Origin: Burkholderiales bacterium
GTDB lineage: Bacteria; Pseudomonadota; Gammaproteobacteria; Burkholderiales; Burkholderiaceae_C
Reading direction: 5' to 3'
Length of the DNA: 64,000 nt
NCBI GenBank assembly: GCA_028868995.1
Contig: JAGWTH010000008.1
Span: forward strand, 30,402-94,401
A program made the position numbers and the translations under genes. Positions 20,505-29,842 of this stretch are shown here, piece by piece (within the stretch, counting starts at the first letter, position 1; each line of letters begins with the position of its first letter). The notes under the pieces are model-generated. The model searched no databases and was not told the origin of the DNA. It saw only the letters and a program-made list of their open reading frames with translations.

Positions 20505-21320
20505 ATGCCCGAACTGCCCGAAGTCGAAGTCACCCGCCTGAGTTTCGCCGACCGCATCGCCGGCGCTCGCATCGAAGCGGTGCGCCTGGGCAAGCCCCTG
20601 CGCTGGCCCCTGGGCTGCGATCCGGGCACGCTCGCGGGGCGCACGGTGCGCGGCGTGCGCCGCCGCGGCAAGTACCTGCTGCTGGACCTGGACCGGGGCC
20701 TGCTGCTGCTGCACCTGGGCATGTCCGGCAGCCTGCGCTTCGACGGCTGGATGCCCGAGGCGGCCGTGCACGACCACTTCGACCTGGTGACCAGCCGCGG
20801 CGTGCTGCGCCTGAACGACCCGCGCCGCTTCGGCGCGGTGGTGTATTGCGAGGCGGAGGATTCGCCGCAGGCGGTCAAGCTGCTGGGGGGGCTGGGGGTG
20901 GAGCCGCTCACGGGCGACTTCGACCTCGACGCCTTCCATGCGGGCCTGAGGCGGCGCAAGGCGCCGGTGAAGCAGGTCCTGCTGTCCGGGGACCTGGTGG
21001 TGGGCGTAGGCAACATCTATGCCTCGGAAGCCCTGTTCCTGGCCGGGATCCGCCCCACCCTGGCAGCCCACCGCATCAGCCGCCCGCGCGCCGCGCGCCT
21101 GCGCGACGCCATCCGCGACGTGCTGGCCCGGGCCGTTGCCAAGGGCGGCAGCACCCTGCGGGACTTCTCCAACGCGCACGGCGAGTCGGGCTACTTCCAG
21201 CTGGAAGCCATGGTCTACGATCGCGCCGGCGAGCCGTGCCGGGTCTGCGGTTCCCCCATCCGGGCGATCCGGCAGGGCGCGCGCGCAACGTATTTCTGCC
21301 CCGTGTGCCAGAAGTCGTGA
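20505..21320 (+). CDS. mutM: Formamidopyrimidine-DNA glycosylase MutM (Fpg)
   Basis: 271-residue bifunctional glycosylase/AP lyase that removes 8-oxoguanine. The mature N-terminus PELPEVE supplies catalytic P2 and E3. The conserved lysine of the KYLLLDL block and the RRFGAV loop are present, and the C-terminal zinc finger reads CRVCGSPI...YFCPVCQ. It is divergent from the TPR gene (160 bp between starts) and heads a run mutM / dynamin-like GTPase / mutY on the plus strand. Confidence 0.97.
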   Translation: MPELPEVEVTRLSFADRIAGARIEAVRLGKPLRWPLGCDPGTLAGRTVRGVRRRGKYLLLDLDRGLLLLHLGMSGSLRFDGWMPEAAVHDHFDLVTSRGVLRLNDPRRFGAVVYCEAEDSPQAVKLLGGLGVEPLTGDFDLDAFHAGLRRRKAPVKQVLLSGDLVVGVGNIYASEALFLAGIRPTLAAHRISRPRAARLRDAIRDVLARAVAKGGSTLRDFSNAHGESGYFQLEAMVYDRAGEPCRVCGSPIRAIRQGARATYFCPVCQKS

Positions 21321-21369
21321 GGGGGAAAAGGGGTCCGATGCTATAGTCATTTCGAGCATCGGGGACACA

Positions 21370-23343
21370 GTGGCAACATCCTTCAACGAGCAGTTCGACC
21401 AGCACGGCGCATGGCGGCGCGACTTCGCCCAGCGCCTGAGGATGCTGGGCGAATGGCTGAAGGACCACGACCTGATCGACAGCGGCGTCGAGGAGCGCCT
21501 GCGCCGCCTGGAAGGCCAGATGCGCTCGGACAAGGTGATGGTCGCCTTCGTCGCCGAGTTCTCGCGCGGCAAGTCCGAGCTGATCAACGCGATCTTCTTC
21601 GCCGGCTACAAGCGCCGCATCATGCCGGCCAGCGCGGGGCGCACCACCATGTGCCCCACCGAGCTGGGCTACGACGCCGAGGTCCCGCCCTGCCTGCGCC
21701 TGCTGCCGATCGAGACCCGCCTGCAGACCCAGCCGCTCATGGAGTGGCGCATGGTGCCCGAGAAGTGGCACCGCGTGGACCTGGACGTCAACGACCCGGC
21801 GCAGCTGGCGCAGGCCTTCGAGAAGGTCTCCGAGGTGCGCCGCGTGCCGGTGGAGGAAGCCCGGGCCCTGGGTTTCTGGCATGACGACGCCCCCGAGGAC
21901 AACCCCATCGCCGGCGCCGACGGCCTGGTCGAAGTGCCCAGGTGGCGCCACGCCCTGATCAACATCGCCCACCCGCTGCTGAAGCAGGGGCTGGTGATCC
22001 TCGACACCCCGGGCCTCAACGCCATCGGCGCCGAGCCCGAGCTGACCGTCAACCTGATCCCGCAGGCGCATGCGGTGGTGTTCATCCTGGCCGCCGACAC
22101 CGGCGTGACCAAGTCCGACCTCGCGATCTGGCGCGAGCACCTGATCTCCGAGAGCAGCGAGGCCGACTCCCGCCTGGTGGTGCTGAACAAGATCGACACC
22201 ATGTGGGACGCCCTGTCCACGCCGGCGCAGGTGCAGGCGCAGATTGACCGCCAGCGCAAGGGCACGGCGGAGATCCTCGGCCTGAAGGTGCACCAGGTGA
22301 TCCCGGTGTCGGGCCAGAAGGGCCTGCTGGCCAAGGTGAACAGCGACGTCGAGCTGCTCAAGGCGAGCAACCTGCCCGTTCTGGAGCAGGCGCTGGCCCA
22401 TGGCGTGCTGGACCAGCGGCAGAAGATCCTGCGCGCCTCGGTGGCGAGCAACATCTCGGAGCTGAGCACCGAGGTCACGCGCGTGCTGGGCATCCGCCGG
22501 CGCGACCTGGCCGACCAAATGGTGGAGCTCAAGGGCCTGCGCGGCAAGAACACCTCGGTGATCCGGCACATGCGCGCGCGCATCGAGCAGGAGCAGGCGG
22601 AGTTCGACGCCAGCGGCGCCAAGATCCACGCCGTGCGCTCGGTGCACCTGAAGCTGCTGCGCGACGTGTTCGACCTGCTCGGCACGGCCACGCTCAAGAA
22701 GGAGATGGGGGCCCTGACCGGCGCGCTGCGCACCCCGGGCCTCAAGCTGGGCGTGCGCAAGGCCTACGCCCAGACCTTCGAGCGCCTGCGCGAGGGCCTG
22801 CGCCGGGCCGAGAAGATCAGCGGCGAGATCCAGACCATGCTGACCGGCACCTTCCGGCAGCTCAATGCCGAATACGGCTTCTCGCTGCAGGCGCCGCGCG
22901 AGCCGGACCTGGCGCGCTACGAGCGCGACCTCGACCTGGTCGAGCGCAGCCACAACCAGTACCTGGGCGTGAGCAACGCGCTCAAGCTGGCGCAGCCCGA
23001 ATTCGCCGACCGCCTGGTGCGCGCGCTGGCCACCCGCCTGCGCGTGATCTACGAGTCGGCGCTGGGCGAGGTGGAGCTGTGGAACAAGTCCGCCGCGGCC
23101 CAGCTCGACGCGCAGCTGCGGGAACGCCGCCGCAACTTCGGCCGCCGGCTGGAGGCCATCGAGCGCATCCAGCAGGCCGCCAGCGGACTGGACGACCGCA
23201 TCACCGAGATCGAGTCGCAGGAGTCCGCGCTCGACGAGCTGGACGCCAAGCTGACCGAGCTCACCGCGGCCCTCACCAGCGCGCAGCTGATGACGGGCCG
23301 GTTCGCCGCCACGGCGGCGCGGCCGGCGCTCAAGACGGCATGA
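21370..23343 (+). CDS. Dynamin-like GTPase family protein
   Basis: 657-residue large GTPase. G1 is EFSRGKSEL (GKS at 67-69), preceded by a helical N-terminal part. G3 is ILDTPGLN and G4 is LNKID, all within the first 300 residues. The C-terminal half is helical with long charged coiled-coil stretches (about 360-400 and 600-640). No transmembrane segment is obvious, unlike classical bacterial dynamins. The GTG at 21370 has GGGGAC just upstream and gives an N-terminus without homology to mutM. Its stop overlaps the mutY start. A role in membrane or nucleoid-associated work is possible, but the substrate is unknown. Confidence 0.85.
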   Translation: MATSFNEQFDQHGAWRRDFAQRLRMLGEWLKDHDLIDSGVEERLRRLEGQMRSDKVMVAFVAEFSRGKSELINAIFFAGYKRRIMPASAGRTTMCPTELGYDAEVPPCLRLLPIETRLQTQPLMEWRMVPEKWHRVDLDVNDPAQLAQAFEKVSEVRRVPVEEARALGFWHDDAPEDNPIAGADGLVEVPRWRHALINIAHPLLKQGLVILDTPGLNAIGAEPELTVNLIPQAHAVVFILAADTGVTKSDLAIWREHLISESSEADSRLVVLNKIDTMWDALSTPAQVQAQIDRQRKGTAEILGLKVHQVIPVSGQKGLLAKVNSDVELLKASNLPVLEQALAHGVLDQRQKILRASVASNISELSTEVTRVLGIRRRDLADQMVELKGLRGKNTSVIRHMRARIEQEQAEFDASGAKIHAVRSVHLKLLRDVFDLLGTATLKKEMGALTGALRTPGLKLGVRKAYAQTFERLREGLRRAEKISGEIQTMLTGTFRQLNAEYGFSLQAPREPDLARYERDLDLVERSHNQYLGVSNALKLAQPEFADRLVRALATRLRVIYESALGEVELWNKSAAAQLDAQLRERRRNFGRRLEAIERIQQAASGLDDRITEIESQESALDELDAKLTELTAALTSAQLMTGRFAATAARPALKTA

Positions 23344-24446
23344 GGGAGCGGCCGCCGGGCCGCCCCCAGGCCGCGGACCGCAAGGCGCAGCCTGGAGGTC
23401 TTCCTGAAGGCTTGCCGGCCGGCTTCGCCGGCCGCGTGGTGCGGTGGCAGCGCACGCATGGCCGCAACAACCTTCCCTGGCAGGACACGCGCGACCCGTA
23501 CCGCGTGTGGCTGTCGGAGATCATGCTGCAGCAGACGCAGGTGGCGGCGGTCATCGACTACTACGGGCGCTTCCTGCGGCGCTTCCCCGACGTGCAGGCG
23601 CTGGCCGCCGCGCCGCTGGACGACGTGTTGGCCGCATGGAGCGGCCTGGGCTACTACAGCCGCGCGCGCAACCTGCACCGCTGCGCGCAGGAGGTGGTGG
23701 CCCGGCATGGCGGCGCTTTCCCGCGCACCGCGGAGGCCCTTGCGACGCTGCCCGGCATCGGCCCTTCCACCGCCGCGGCGATCTCCTCCTTCTGCTTCGG
23801 CGAGCGCGCGGCCATCCTGGACGGCAACGTCAAGCGCGTGCTCACGCGCGTGCTCGCCTTCGGGGACGACCTGGCCGTCGCGGCGCACGAGCGGCGGCTG
23901 TGGGACCACGCGCGCGAGCTGCTGCCCCGGCGCGACCTGCAGGAGGCCATGCCGCGCTACACGCAGGGCCTGATGGACCTGGGCGCCACCGTGTGCCTGC
24001 CTCGCAATCCGTCCTGCCTGCTGTGCCCGGTGCAGGCCGAATGCGCCGCGGCGAAGCGGGGCCGGCCCGAGGACTTCCCGGTGAAGACCCGCAAGCTCAG
24101 ACGCAGCGCCGAGTCGCTGTGGCTGCTGCACGCGCAGGCGGGTGACGGCGCCGTGTGGCTGCAGAAGCGGCCCACGCCGGGGGTGTGGGCGGGGTTGTAC
24201 TGCCTGCCGGTGTACGGCAGCCGTGACGCGCTGGAAGAAGCACTGCCGGCGCCGGTGCGCCGCAGGCTGCGCGAGGTCGAGCCCTTCGTGCACGTGCTCA
24301 CGCACAAGGACCTGCACCTGCATCCCGTGCAGGCGGTGGTGCCGCCAGGCTGGGCCGCGGGCGAGGGCGCCTGGTTCGGGCCGCGGGAGTGGCCGCAGCT
24401 GGGGCTGCCGGCGCCGGTGCGGAGGTTCCTGGAAGGGGTGGCCTAA
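23340..24446 (+). CDS. mutY: A/G-specific adenine glycosylase MutY
   Basis: 368-residue DNA glycosylase removing adenine mispaired with 8-oxoguanine. Catalytic E60 sits in [12 protein letters not shown] and D161 in [10 protein letters not shown]. The helix-hairpin-helix is [12 protein letters not shown], and the [4Fe-4S] loop is C-x6-C-x2-C-x5-C ([17 protein letters not shown]). The C-terminal NUDIX-like domain recognises 8-oxoG. ATG 23340 overlaps the GTPase stop (ATGA). Its TAA overlaps the convergent rapZ stop by three bases, so the two genes meet with no terminator room between them. Confidence 0.96.
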   Translation: MRERPPGRPQAADRKAQPGGLPEGLPAGFAGRVVRWQRTHGRNNLPWQDTRDPYRVWLSEIMLQQTQVAAVIDYYGRFLRRFPDVQALAAAPLDDVLAAWSGLGYYSRARNLHRCAQEVVARHGGAFPRTAEALATLPGIGPSTAAAISSFCFGERAAILDGNVKRVLTRVLAFGDDLAVAAHERRLWDHARELLPRRDLQEAMPRYTQGLMDLGATVCLPRNPSCLLCPVQAECAAAKRGRPEDFPVKTRKLRRSAESLWLLHAQAGDGAVWLQKRPTPGVWAGLYCLPVYGSRDALEEALPAPVRRRLREVEPFVHVLTHKDLHLHPVQAVVPPGWAAGEGAWFGPREWPQLGLPAPVRRFLEGVA

Positions 24447-25318
24447 GCCGCCGATCCCACCTCGCGGTGGCGCTTGAGCGTCGCCCAGCGCTGGCCGAAT
24501 TCCTCGGCGAGGCGCTCCACCAGGTACACGGAGCGGTGCTGGCCGCCCGTGCAGCCGATGGCCACGGTGACGTAGCTGCGGTGGTTGCGCGCCAGCGGCT
24601 CCAGCCAGTGGTCGAGGAAGGCGCAGATGTCGCGGTACATCTCCTCCACCTCCTGGTGGCGGCGCAGGTAATCGACCACCGGCGCGTCCAGGCCGGTGAA
24701 GTCGCGCAGCTCCGGCTCGTAGTGCGGATTGGGCAGCATGCGCACGTCGAACACGTAGTCGGCGTCCACCGGGATGCCGCGCTTGTACGAGAAGGACTGG
24801 AACACCAGCGTCAGCTGCGCGAGCGGCGCCGACAGCAGCGACTTCACGTATTCCTGCAGCTGCGCCGAGCGCAGCACGCTGGTGTCGATGACGTGGGCGC
24901 GCTGGCGCAGCTCCGCCAGCAGCTCGCGTTCCAGTTCGATGGCCTCCACCAGCGCGCGGTGCTGGTCGCCCTCGGCCTCGGCCGCGGGGCGCGACAGCGG
25001 GTGGCGCCGGCGCGTCTCGGAGAAGCGTCGCACCAGCGTGTCGGTGGTGGCGTCCAGGAACAGCGGCCGCACGGCGAGGCCGCGCGCCTTGAGCTCCTCC
25101 AGCTGCGCGGGCACCTGCGGCAACGCGTTGGCCGCGCGCACGTCCATGGCGATGGCCACGCGCTGGCGCTGGGTCTTCTGCTCCAGGTCCACGAAGGACA
25201 GCAGCAGCTCCGGCGGCAGGTTGTCGACGCAGAAGTAGCCGGCGTCCTCCAGCGCGCGCAGCGCCACCGACTTGCCCGAGCCGGACATGCCGGTGATGAG
25301 GATCAGCTCGAGCGCCAT
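24443..25318 (-). CDS. rapZ: RNase adapter / nucleotide-binding protein RapZ
   Basis: 291-residue P-loop protein of the RapZ/YvcJ family. Walker A is GMSGSGKS (10-17), then [13 protein letters not shown], and the C-terminal domain has [20 protein letters not shown] and the [13 protein letters not shown] motif that binds RNA or metabolites in RapZ. In enterobacteria it guides RNase E to GlmZ; in other bacteria it senses UDP-GlcNAc. It lies 9 bp after recN here, without the rpoN/pts genes seen elsewhere. Confidence 0.94.
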   Translation of the reverse strand: MALELILITGMSGSGKSVALRALEDAGYFCVDNLPPELLLSFVDLEQKTQRQRVAIAMDVRAANALPQVPAQLEELKARGLAVRPLFLDATTDTLVRRFSETRRRHPLSRPAAEAEGDQHRALVEAIELERELLAELRQRAHVIDTSVLRSAQLQEYVKSLLSAPLAQLTLVFQSFSYKRGIPVDADYVFDVRMLPNPHYEPELRDFTGLDAPVVDYLRRHQEVEEMYRDICAFLDHWLEPLARNHRSYVTVAIGCTGGQHRSVYLVERLAEEFGQRWATLKRHREVGSAA

Positions 25319-25327
25319 GGCCGGGCC

Positions 25328-26986
25328 TCAGGGGGACGCGGAGGCGTCGCCCAGCATTTCCTTGGCGTGGGCGAGCGTGGTGCCGGAGAGGCGCTCGCCG
25401 CCCAGCATGCGGGCGATCTCGGCCACGCGCTGCTCGCCTTCCACCGGCGCGACGCTGCTCGCGACGCCGCCGCGCTCGGCTTTCTTGGCCACGACCAGGT
25501 GGTGGTCGGCGCAGGCCGCCACCTGCGGCAGGTGGGTGACGGCCAGCACCTGGCGGTCGCGTCCCAGCTGCTTCATCAGGCGCCCCACGGTCTCGGCCAC
25601 CGCGCCGCCGACACCGGAGTCGACCTCGTCGAAGATCAGCGTCTGGGCCTCGCCCAGGCGGCTGGTGGTCACGGCGATCGCCAGCGCGATGCGCGAGAGC
25701 TCGCCGCCCGAGGCCACCTTGCCCACCGGCCGCGGCGTGCTGCCCGCGTGGCCGGCGACCAGGAAGGCGACCTCCTCCATGCCGTGGGCGGCGGGCGCGT
25801 CCAGCTTGTCCAGCGCCACCTCGAAGCGGCCGCCCTGCATGCCCAGGCCCTGCATGGCCTGGGTCACCGCCTTGGCCAGCTGCGGCGCCGCCTTGGCGCG
25901 CGCGGAGGAAACGGCGCGGGCCTCCTTCAGGAAGGCGTCCTGCTCCTTCTTCTCGGCGGCTTCGAGGGCGGCCAGGTCGGCGGCCGCATCGAGCCTGGCG
26001 AGTTCGTCCTTCCAGGATGCGAGCAGGGCCGGCAGCTCCGCCGGCTGGCGCTTGTAGCGGCGCGCCAGCGACAGCCAGCCGGCCATGCGCTCGTCGAGTT
26101 CGGCCAGGCGATCGGGGTCGAGGTCGGTCTTGCGCAGGTAGGTCTGCAGCGAGTGCGCGGCGTCCTGCGCCTGCGCCAGCGCGGAGGCCAGCACTTCGGC
26201 GAGCTCGCGGAACCGGGGCTCCAGGTGTTCCTGGGCACGCAGGGTGTCCAGCGCCTGGGCCAGCGCCGGGCAGGCGCCGCCGTCCTCGCCATCGAGCAGC
26301 TGCTGCGCGCCGTTGGCGGCGTCGAGCAGGGCCTGCGCATGCGACAGGCGCGTGTGGTCGGCGTTCAGCTGTTCCCACTCGTCGGCGCCCGGGGCGAGCT
26401 TGTCGACCTCGCCGATCTGCCAGGCCAGGCGCTCGCGCTCGCGCTGCAGGGAGTCCTGCGCCGCGCGGGCCTCGGCCCATGTCTTCTGCGCCGCGCGCCA
26501 GCCGTGCCACAGCTGCAGCAGGCGGTCGGTGCCGATGCCGGCGTAGCCATCGAGCAGCGCGCGCACCGAGGCCGGCCGCGTGAGGCTCTGCCACGCGTGC
26601 TGGCCATGGATGTCCACCAGCAGCTCGCCGGCCTCGCGCAGCTGGGCCGCGGTGGCGGCGCTGCCGTTGATCCAGGCGCGGCTCTTGCCCTGGCTGTCGA
26701 TGGTGCGGCGCAGCAGCAGGGTGTCGCCGGCGTCGAAGCCGGCCTCCTGCAGCCAGGGCACCAGCGCGGACGGCAGGTCGAACTCCGCGCTGATCTCGGC
26801 GCGGGCGGCGCCCTCGCGCACCACGGTGGCCTCGGCCCGGGAGCCCAGCGCCAGCTGCAGCGCGTCGACGAGGATGGACTTGCCGGCGCCGGTCTCGCCG
26901 GTGAGCACGGAGAAGCCGTCGGCCAGCTCGAGTTCCAGTTCGCGGACGATCACGAAGTCGCGCAGCGCGATGCGTTTGAGGCTCAT
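25328..26986 (-). CDS. recN: DNA repair protein RecN
   Basis: 552-residue SMC-like ATPase in double-strand-break repair. Walker A GETGAGKS lies at about residues 30-37 after the ALRDFVIV start. The two coiled-coil arms (about 160-370) flank a hinge-like region, and the C-terminal half carries [13 protein letters not shown] (ABC signature) and Walker [14 protein letters not shown]. Its ATG overlaps the nadK stop (ATGA). I saw no LexA box immediately upstream, which fits its position inside the nadK transcript. Confidence 0.96.
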   Translation of the reverse strand: MSLKRIALRDFVIVRELELELADGFSVLTGETGAGKSILVDALQLALGSRAEATVVREGAARAEISAEFDLPSALVPWLQEAGFDAGDTLLLRRTIDSQGKSRAWINGSAATAAQLREAGELLVDIHGQHAWQSLTRPASVRALLDGYAGIGTDRLLQLWHGWRAAQKTWAEARAAQDSLQRERERLAWQIGEVDKLAPGADEWEQLNADHTRLSHAQALLDAANGAQQLLDGEDGGACPALAQALDTLRAQEHLEPRFRELAEVLASALAQAQDAAHSLQTYLRKTDLDPDRLAELDERMAGWLSLARRYKRQPAELPALLASWKDELARLDAAADLAALEAAEKKEQDAFLKEARAVSSARAKAAPQLAKAVTQAMQGLGMQGGRFEVALDKLDAPAAHGMEEVAFLVAGHAGSTPRPVGKVASGGELSRIALAIAVTTSRLGEAQTLIFDEVDSGVGGAVAETVGRLMKQLGRDRQVLAVTHLPQVAACADHHLVVAKKAERGGVASSVAPVEGEQRVAEIARMLGGERLSGTTLAHAKEMLGDASASP

Positions 26987-27885
26987 GGGTTGGGCATGCC
27001 CTCGTTCCAGTGGAGCTTCTTGCGCAGGGTGTCGAAGTAGCTCCAGCCGCGGGGGTGCAGGAATCGTACCTTGTGCTCCGAGCGTCGCACGGTGATGCGG
27101 TCCCCGTGCAGCAGCGACGCCAGCGACTGCATGTCGAAATTGGCGCTGGCGTCCCGCCCGGCGACCAGCTCGATGGCGATCTCCGCGCTGTCCGGCAGCA
27201 CGATGGGCCGGTTGGACAGGGTGTGCGGCGCGATCGGCACCAGCACCCAGCCGGGGATGGAGGGGTGCAGCATGGGGCCGCCGGCCGACAGCGCGTAGGC
27301 GGTGGAGCCCGTGGGCGAGGCGACGATCAGGCCGTCGGCGCGCTGGTTGGCCACGAAATGCCCGTCCACCTCCACCCGCAGTTCCACCATGCCCGAGGTC
27401 GCGCCGCGGTTGACCACCACGTCGTTCATGGCCAGCGCGTCGAACACCGCGTGCCCGTCGCGCAGCACGCGCGCGTGCATCAGCGGGCGGCGGTCCTCCT
27501 CGTACTCGCCGGCCAGCATCGGCGCCAGCACGTGCTGGTACTGGCCCAGCGGGATGTCGGTGATGAAACCCAGGCGGCCCTGGTTGATGCCGATCAGGGG
27601 CAGGCCGTGGCGGGCGAGCTGCCGGCCGATGCCCAGCATGGTGCCGTCGCCGCCCACCACCAGGCCCAGGTCGCAGTGCCGGCCGATGCCGGCGAGGTCC
27701 TCCGTGGGCACGCCCACGAAGCCGGCGGCCAGGGCCGTGTCGCGTTCCACCAGCACCTCGCAGCCCTGGGACGCCAGGAAATTGGCGATGTCCTCCAGCG
27801 CGGCGCGCATGGACGCGGCCACCGCCGGTGCCACCGCGGCGTGGTACTTGCCGATCAGCGCGACCTGCCGGAAGATCGATTTCAT
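26983..27885 (-). CDS. nadK: NAD kinase
   Basis: 300-residue ATP-NAD kinase making NADP. It has the GGDGTML motif with the catalytic aspartate (about 76-82), [11 protein letters not shown], the NDVVVNRG block and the glycine-rich [19 protein letters not shown] 27885 ([14 protein letters not shown]) is preferred to ATG 27891, which adds only two residues. It is divergent from hrcA with fewer than 50 bp between them, a conserved Burkholderiales arrangement, and is the first gene of nadK-recN-rapZ. Confidence 0.95.
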   Translation of the reverse strand: MKSIFRQVALIGKYHAAVAPAVAASMRAALEDIANFLASQGCEVLVERDTALAAGFVGVPTEDLAGIGRHCDLGLVVGGDGTMLGIGRQLARHGLPLIGINQGRLGFITDIPLGQYQHVLAPMLAGEYEEDRRPLMHARVLRDGHAVFDALAMNDVVVNRGATSGMVELRVEVDGHFVANQRADGLIVASPTGSTAYALSAGGPMLHPSIPGWVLVPIAPHTLSNRPIVLPDSAEIAIELVAGRDASANFDMQSLASLLHGDRITVRRSEHKVRFLHPRGWSYFDTLRKKLHWNEGMPNP

Positions 27886-27931
27886 CGGCAAATTAAATCA
27901 TTAAAATCGTCGCGCAGTCCCCCCACATCCC

Positions 27932-28939
27932 ATGAAGCTCGACGACCGCGCCAAGCTGTTGCTCAAAGCCCTGATCGAGCGCTACATCGCCGAAGGGCAG
28001 CCGGTGGGCTCGCGCACCCTGTCGCGCGCCTCCGGCCTGGAGCTGTCGCCGGCGACCATCCGCAACGTGATGTCCGACCTGGAGGAGCTGGGGCTGGTGG
28101 CCAGCCCGCACACCTCCGCCGGCCGCGTGCCCACCGCCCGCGGCTACCGCCTGTTCGTCGACACCATGCTCACGGCCCGGCGCGAGGAGTTCGTCGCCGC
28201 GCCGCAACTGCCGCCCGACCAGCCGCAGCGGGTGATCGCCCACGCCGCGCAGATGCTGTCCAGCCTGTCGCAGTTCGTGGGCGTGGTGGTGGCGCCGCGG
28301 CGCAGCTCGGTGTTCCGCCACATCGAGTTCCTGCGCCTGGCCGAGCGCCGCTTCCTGATCATCATCGTCTCGCCCGAGGGCGACGTGCAGAACCGCGTGG
28401 TGCACACGGCGAGCGACTACAGCCAGTCGCAGCTGGCCGAGGCCGCCAACTACCTCAACGCCAACTACGCCGGCCTCACCATCGAGGCGGTGCGCGAGCG
28501 CCTGAAGGGCGAGGTGGAGCAGCTGCGCGGCGAGATCGTCACGCTGATGCAGACGGCGGTGGAGGCCAGCTCGCAGGCGCTGCGCGAGGACCAGGAGGAG
28601 GTGGTGATCTCGGGCGAGCGCAACCTGCTGGCCGTGAGCGACTTCTCCAGCGACATGACGCACCTGCGCCGCGCCTTCGAACTGTTCGAGCAGAAGACGC
28701 AGCTGATGCGCCTGCTGGACCTGTCCAGCCAGGCCGACGGCGTGCGCATCTTCATCGGCGGCGAGAGCCAGGTCGTGCCCTTCGAGGAGCTGTCGGTCGT
28801 GAGCGCGCCCTACGAGGTGGACGGCCAGGTGGTGGGCACGCTGGGCGTGATCGGCCCCACGCGCATGGCCTACGACCGCATGATCCAGATCGTCGACATC
28901 ACCTCCCGCCTGGTCAGCAACGCGCTGAGCCACAAGTAA
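27932..28939 (+). CDS. hrcA: Heat-inducible transcription repressor HrcA
   Basis: 335-residue repressor of groE/dnaK-type heat-shock genes, which binds CIRCE elements. The N-terminal winged helix includes [34 protein letters not shown] sequence (about residues 23-52) and [12 protein letters not shown] (61-72). The C-terminal GAF-like domain has FIGGESQ and [13 protein letters not shown]. No CIRCE (TTAGCACTC-N9-GAGTGCTAA) is visible beside its own gene, so self-regulation through CIRCE is not supported here. Confidence 0.97.
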   Translation: MKLDDRAKLLLKALIERYIAEGQPVGSRTLSRASGLELSPATIRNVMSDLEELGLVASPHTSAGRVPTARGYRLFVDTMLTARREEFVAAPQLPPDQPQRVIAHAAQMLSSLSQFVGVVVAPRRSSVFRHIEFLRLAERRFLIIIVSPEGDVQNRVVHTASDYSQSQLAEAANYLNANYAGLTIEAVRERLKGEVEQLRGEIVTLMQTAVEASSQALREDQEEVVISGERNLLAVSDFSSDMTHLRRAFELFEQKTQLMRLLDLSSQADGVRIFIGGESQVVPFEELSVVSAPYEVDGQVVGTLGVIGPTRMAYDRMIQIVDITSRLVSNALSHK

Positions 28940-28942
28940 GGC

Positions 28943-29647
28943 ATGGTCCGCAGCTGGCGCCATCACCGCGAGACCCACAGGACGGAGCGCATCGGCTGGC
29001 TGCGCGCGGCGGTGCTGGGCGCCAACGACGGCATCCTGTCCACCGCCAGCCTGCTGCTGGGCGTGGCCGGCGGCGGCGGCGACCGCGCCGCCATCCTCAT
29101 GGCCGGCGTGGCCGGCCTGGTGGCCGGTGCCATGTCGATGGCCGCGGGCGAGTACGTCTCGGTGAGCTCGCAGTCCGACACCGAGGAGGCCGACCTCGCC
29201 AAGGAGCGGCACGAGCTGGCCACCCAGCACGAGGCCGAACACGACGAGCTGGCGCGGATCTACCAGGCCCGCGGGCTCGAGCGCGAGCTGGCCACCCAGG
29301 TCGCCACGCAGCTGATGGCCCACGACGCGCTGGGCGCCCATGCGCGCGACGAACTGGGCATCCACGACCTCACGCGCGCGAGGCCCGTGCAGGCCGCGCT
29401 GTACTCGGCCGCCTCGTTCGCCGCCGGGGCGCTGGTGCCCCTGGGCGTGGCCGCCATCGCCCCGCGCGTGATGGTGAGCGGCGCGGTGATGGCCAGCTCG
29501 CTGGTGCTGCTGGCCGTGCTGGGCGCGGTGGCCGCCAACGCCGGCGGCGCCCCGCCTGCCACTGGCGCGGCGCGCGTCACCTTCTGGGGCGTGGTGGCCA
29601 TGGTGGTGACCTACGGCATAGGCGCGCTGTTCGGCACCGTTGTCTGA
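28943..29647 (+). CDS. VIT1/CCC1-family membrane transporter
   Basis: 234-residue inner-membrane protein of the vacuolar iron/manganese transporter family. Motifs: GWLRAAVLGANDGILSTASL at residues 19-38 (first helix with the NDG signature), AGAMSMAAGEYVSVSSQ (second helix, conserved MAxGEYVSV), a charged metal-binding-like segment with E/H repeats (about 75-125: HELATQHEAEHDEL), and three C-terminal helices. It follows hrcA by 3 bp. Bacterial members may move Fe2+ or Mn2+; the substrate is not proven. Confidence 0.88.
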   Translation: MVRSWRHHRETHRTERIGWLRAAVLGANDGILSTASLLLGVAGGGGDRAAILMAGVAGLVAGAMSMAAGEYVSVSSQSDTEEADLAKERHELATQHEAEHDELARIYQARGLERELATQVATQLMAHDALGAHARDELGIHDLTRARPVQAALYSAASFAAGALVPLGVAAIAPRVMVSGAVMASSLVLLAVLGAVAANAGGAPPATGAARVTFWGVVAMVVTYGIGALFGTVV

Positions 29648-29659
29648 ACGGCCGCCGCC

Positions 29660-29665
29660 TACAAT
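29660..29665 (+). promoter_or_regulatory. Candidate -10 element for the CAT-anticodon tRNA
   Basis: TACAAT lies 10 bp before the mature 5' end of the tRNA. No convincing -35 element stands at the usual distance (a TTGTCT is only 14 bp upstream). Confidence 0.4.
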
Positions 29666-29675
29666 CCCGGCAGGC

Positions 29676-29752
29676 GGGCCGTTAGCTCAGTTGGTCAGAG
29701 CAGGGGACTCATAATCCCTTGGTCGCTGGTTCAAGTCCAGCACGGCCTACCA
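29676..29752 (+). tRNA. tRNA with anticodon CAT (elongator Met, or Ile2)
   Basis: 77-nt cloverleaf with encoded CCA. Acceptor stem GGGCCGT/ACGGCCT gives an unusual first pair G1-U72; D arm GCTCAGTTGGTCAGAGC; anticodon loop CTCATAA (CAT); T arm CTGGTTCAAGTCCAG. It is not an initiator tRNA, because the first pair is not mismatched C-A and the anticodon stem lacks three G-C pairs in the initiator pattern. The T arm and variable loop (TTGGTCGCTGG) resemble E. coli tRNA-Ile2(CAT), so lysidine-modified Ile2 is an alternative to elongator Met. Confidence 0.9.
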
Positions 29753-29842
29753 GCACCGACGAAGGTTTGCAGCCTGTGGGCGGCCGATTCCGGGAATCCT
29801 GCCCCTGCGCTGTTCATGGGTGCCCCCCTGGTTGACGGCAAC

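Noticed and set aside
23049..26594. A 1181-codon minus-strand open frame across mutY, rapZ and recN
   Set aside because: Low-complexity shadow overlapping three genes with clear catalytic motifs.
25300..27000. LexA box controlling recN
   Set aside because: recN starts inside the end of nadK, and I saw no CTGT-N8-ACAG motif near its start.
27886..27931. CIRCE element at hrcA
   Set aside because: No TTAGCACTC-type inverted repeat is present in the nadK-hrcA gap.
29676..29752. Initiator tRNA-fMet
   Set aside because: The first acceptor pair is G-U, not the C-A mismatch, and the anticodon stem lacks the initiator pattern of three G-C pairs.
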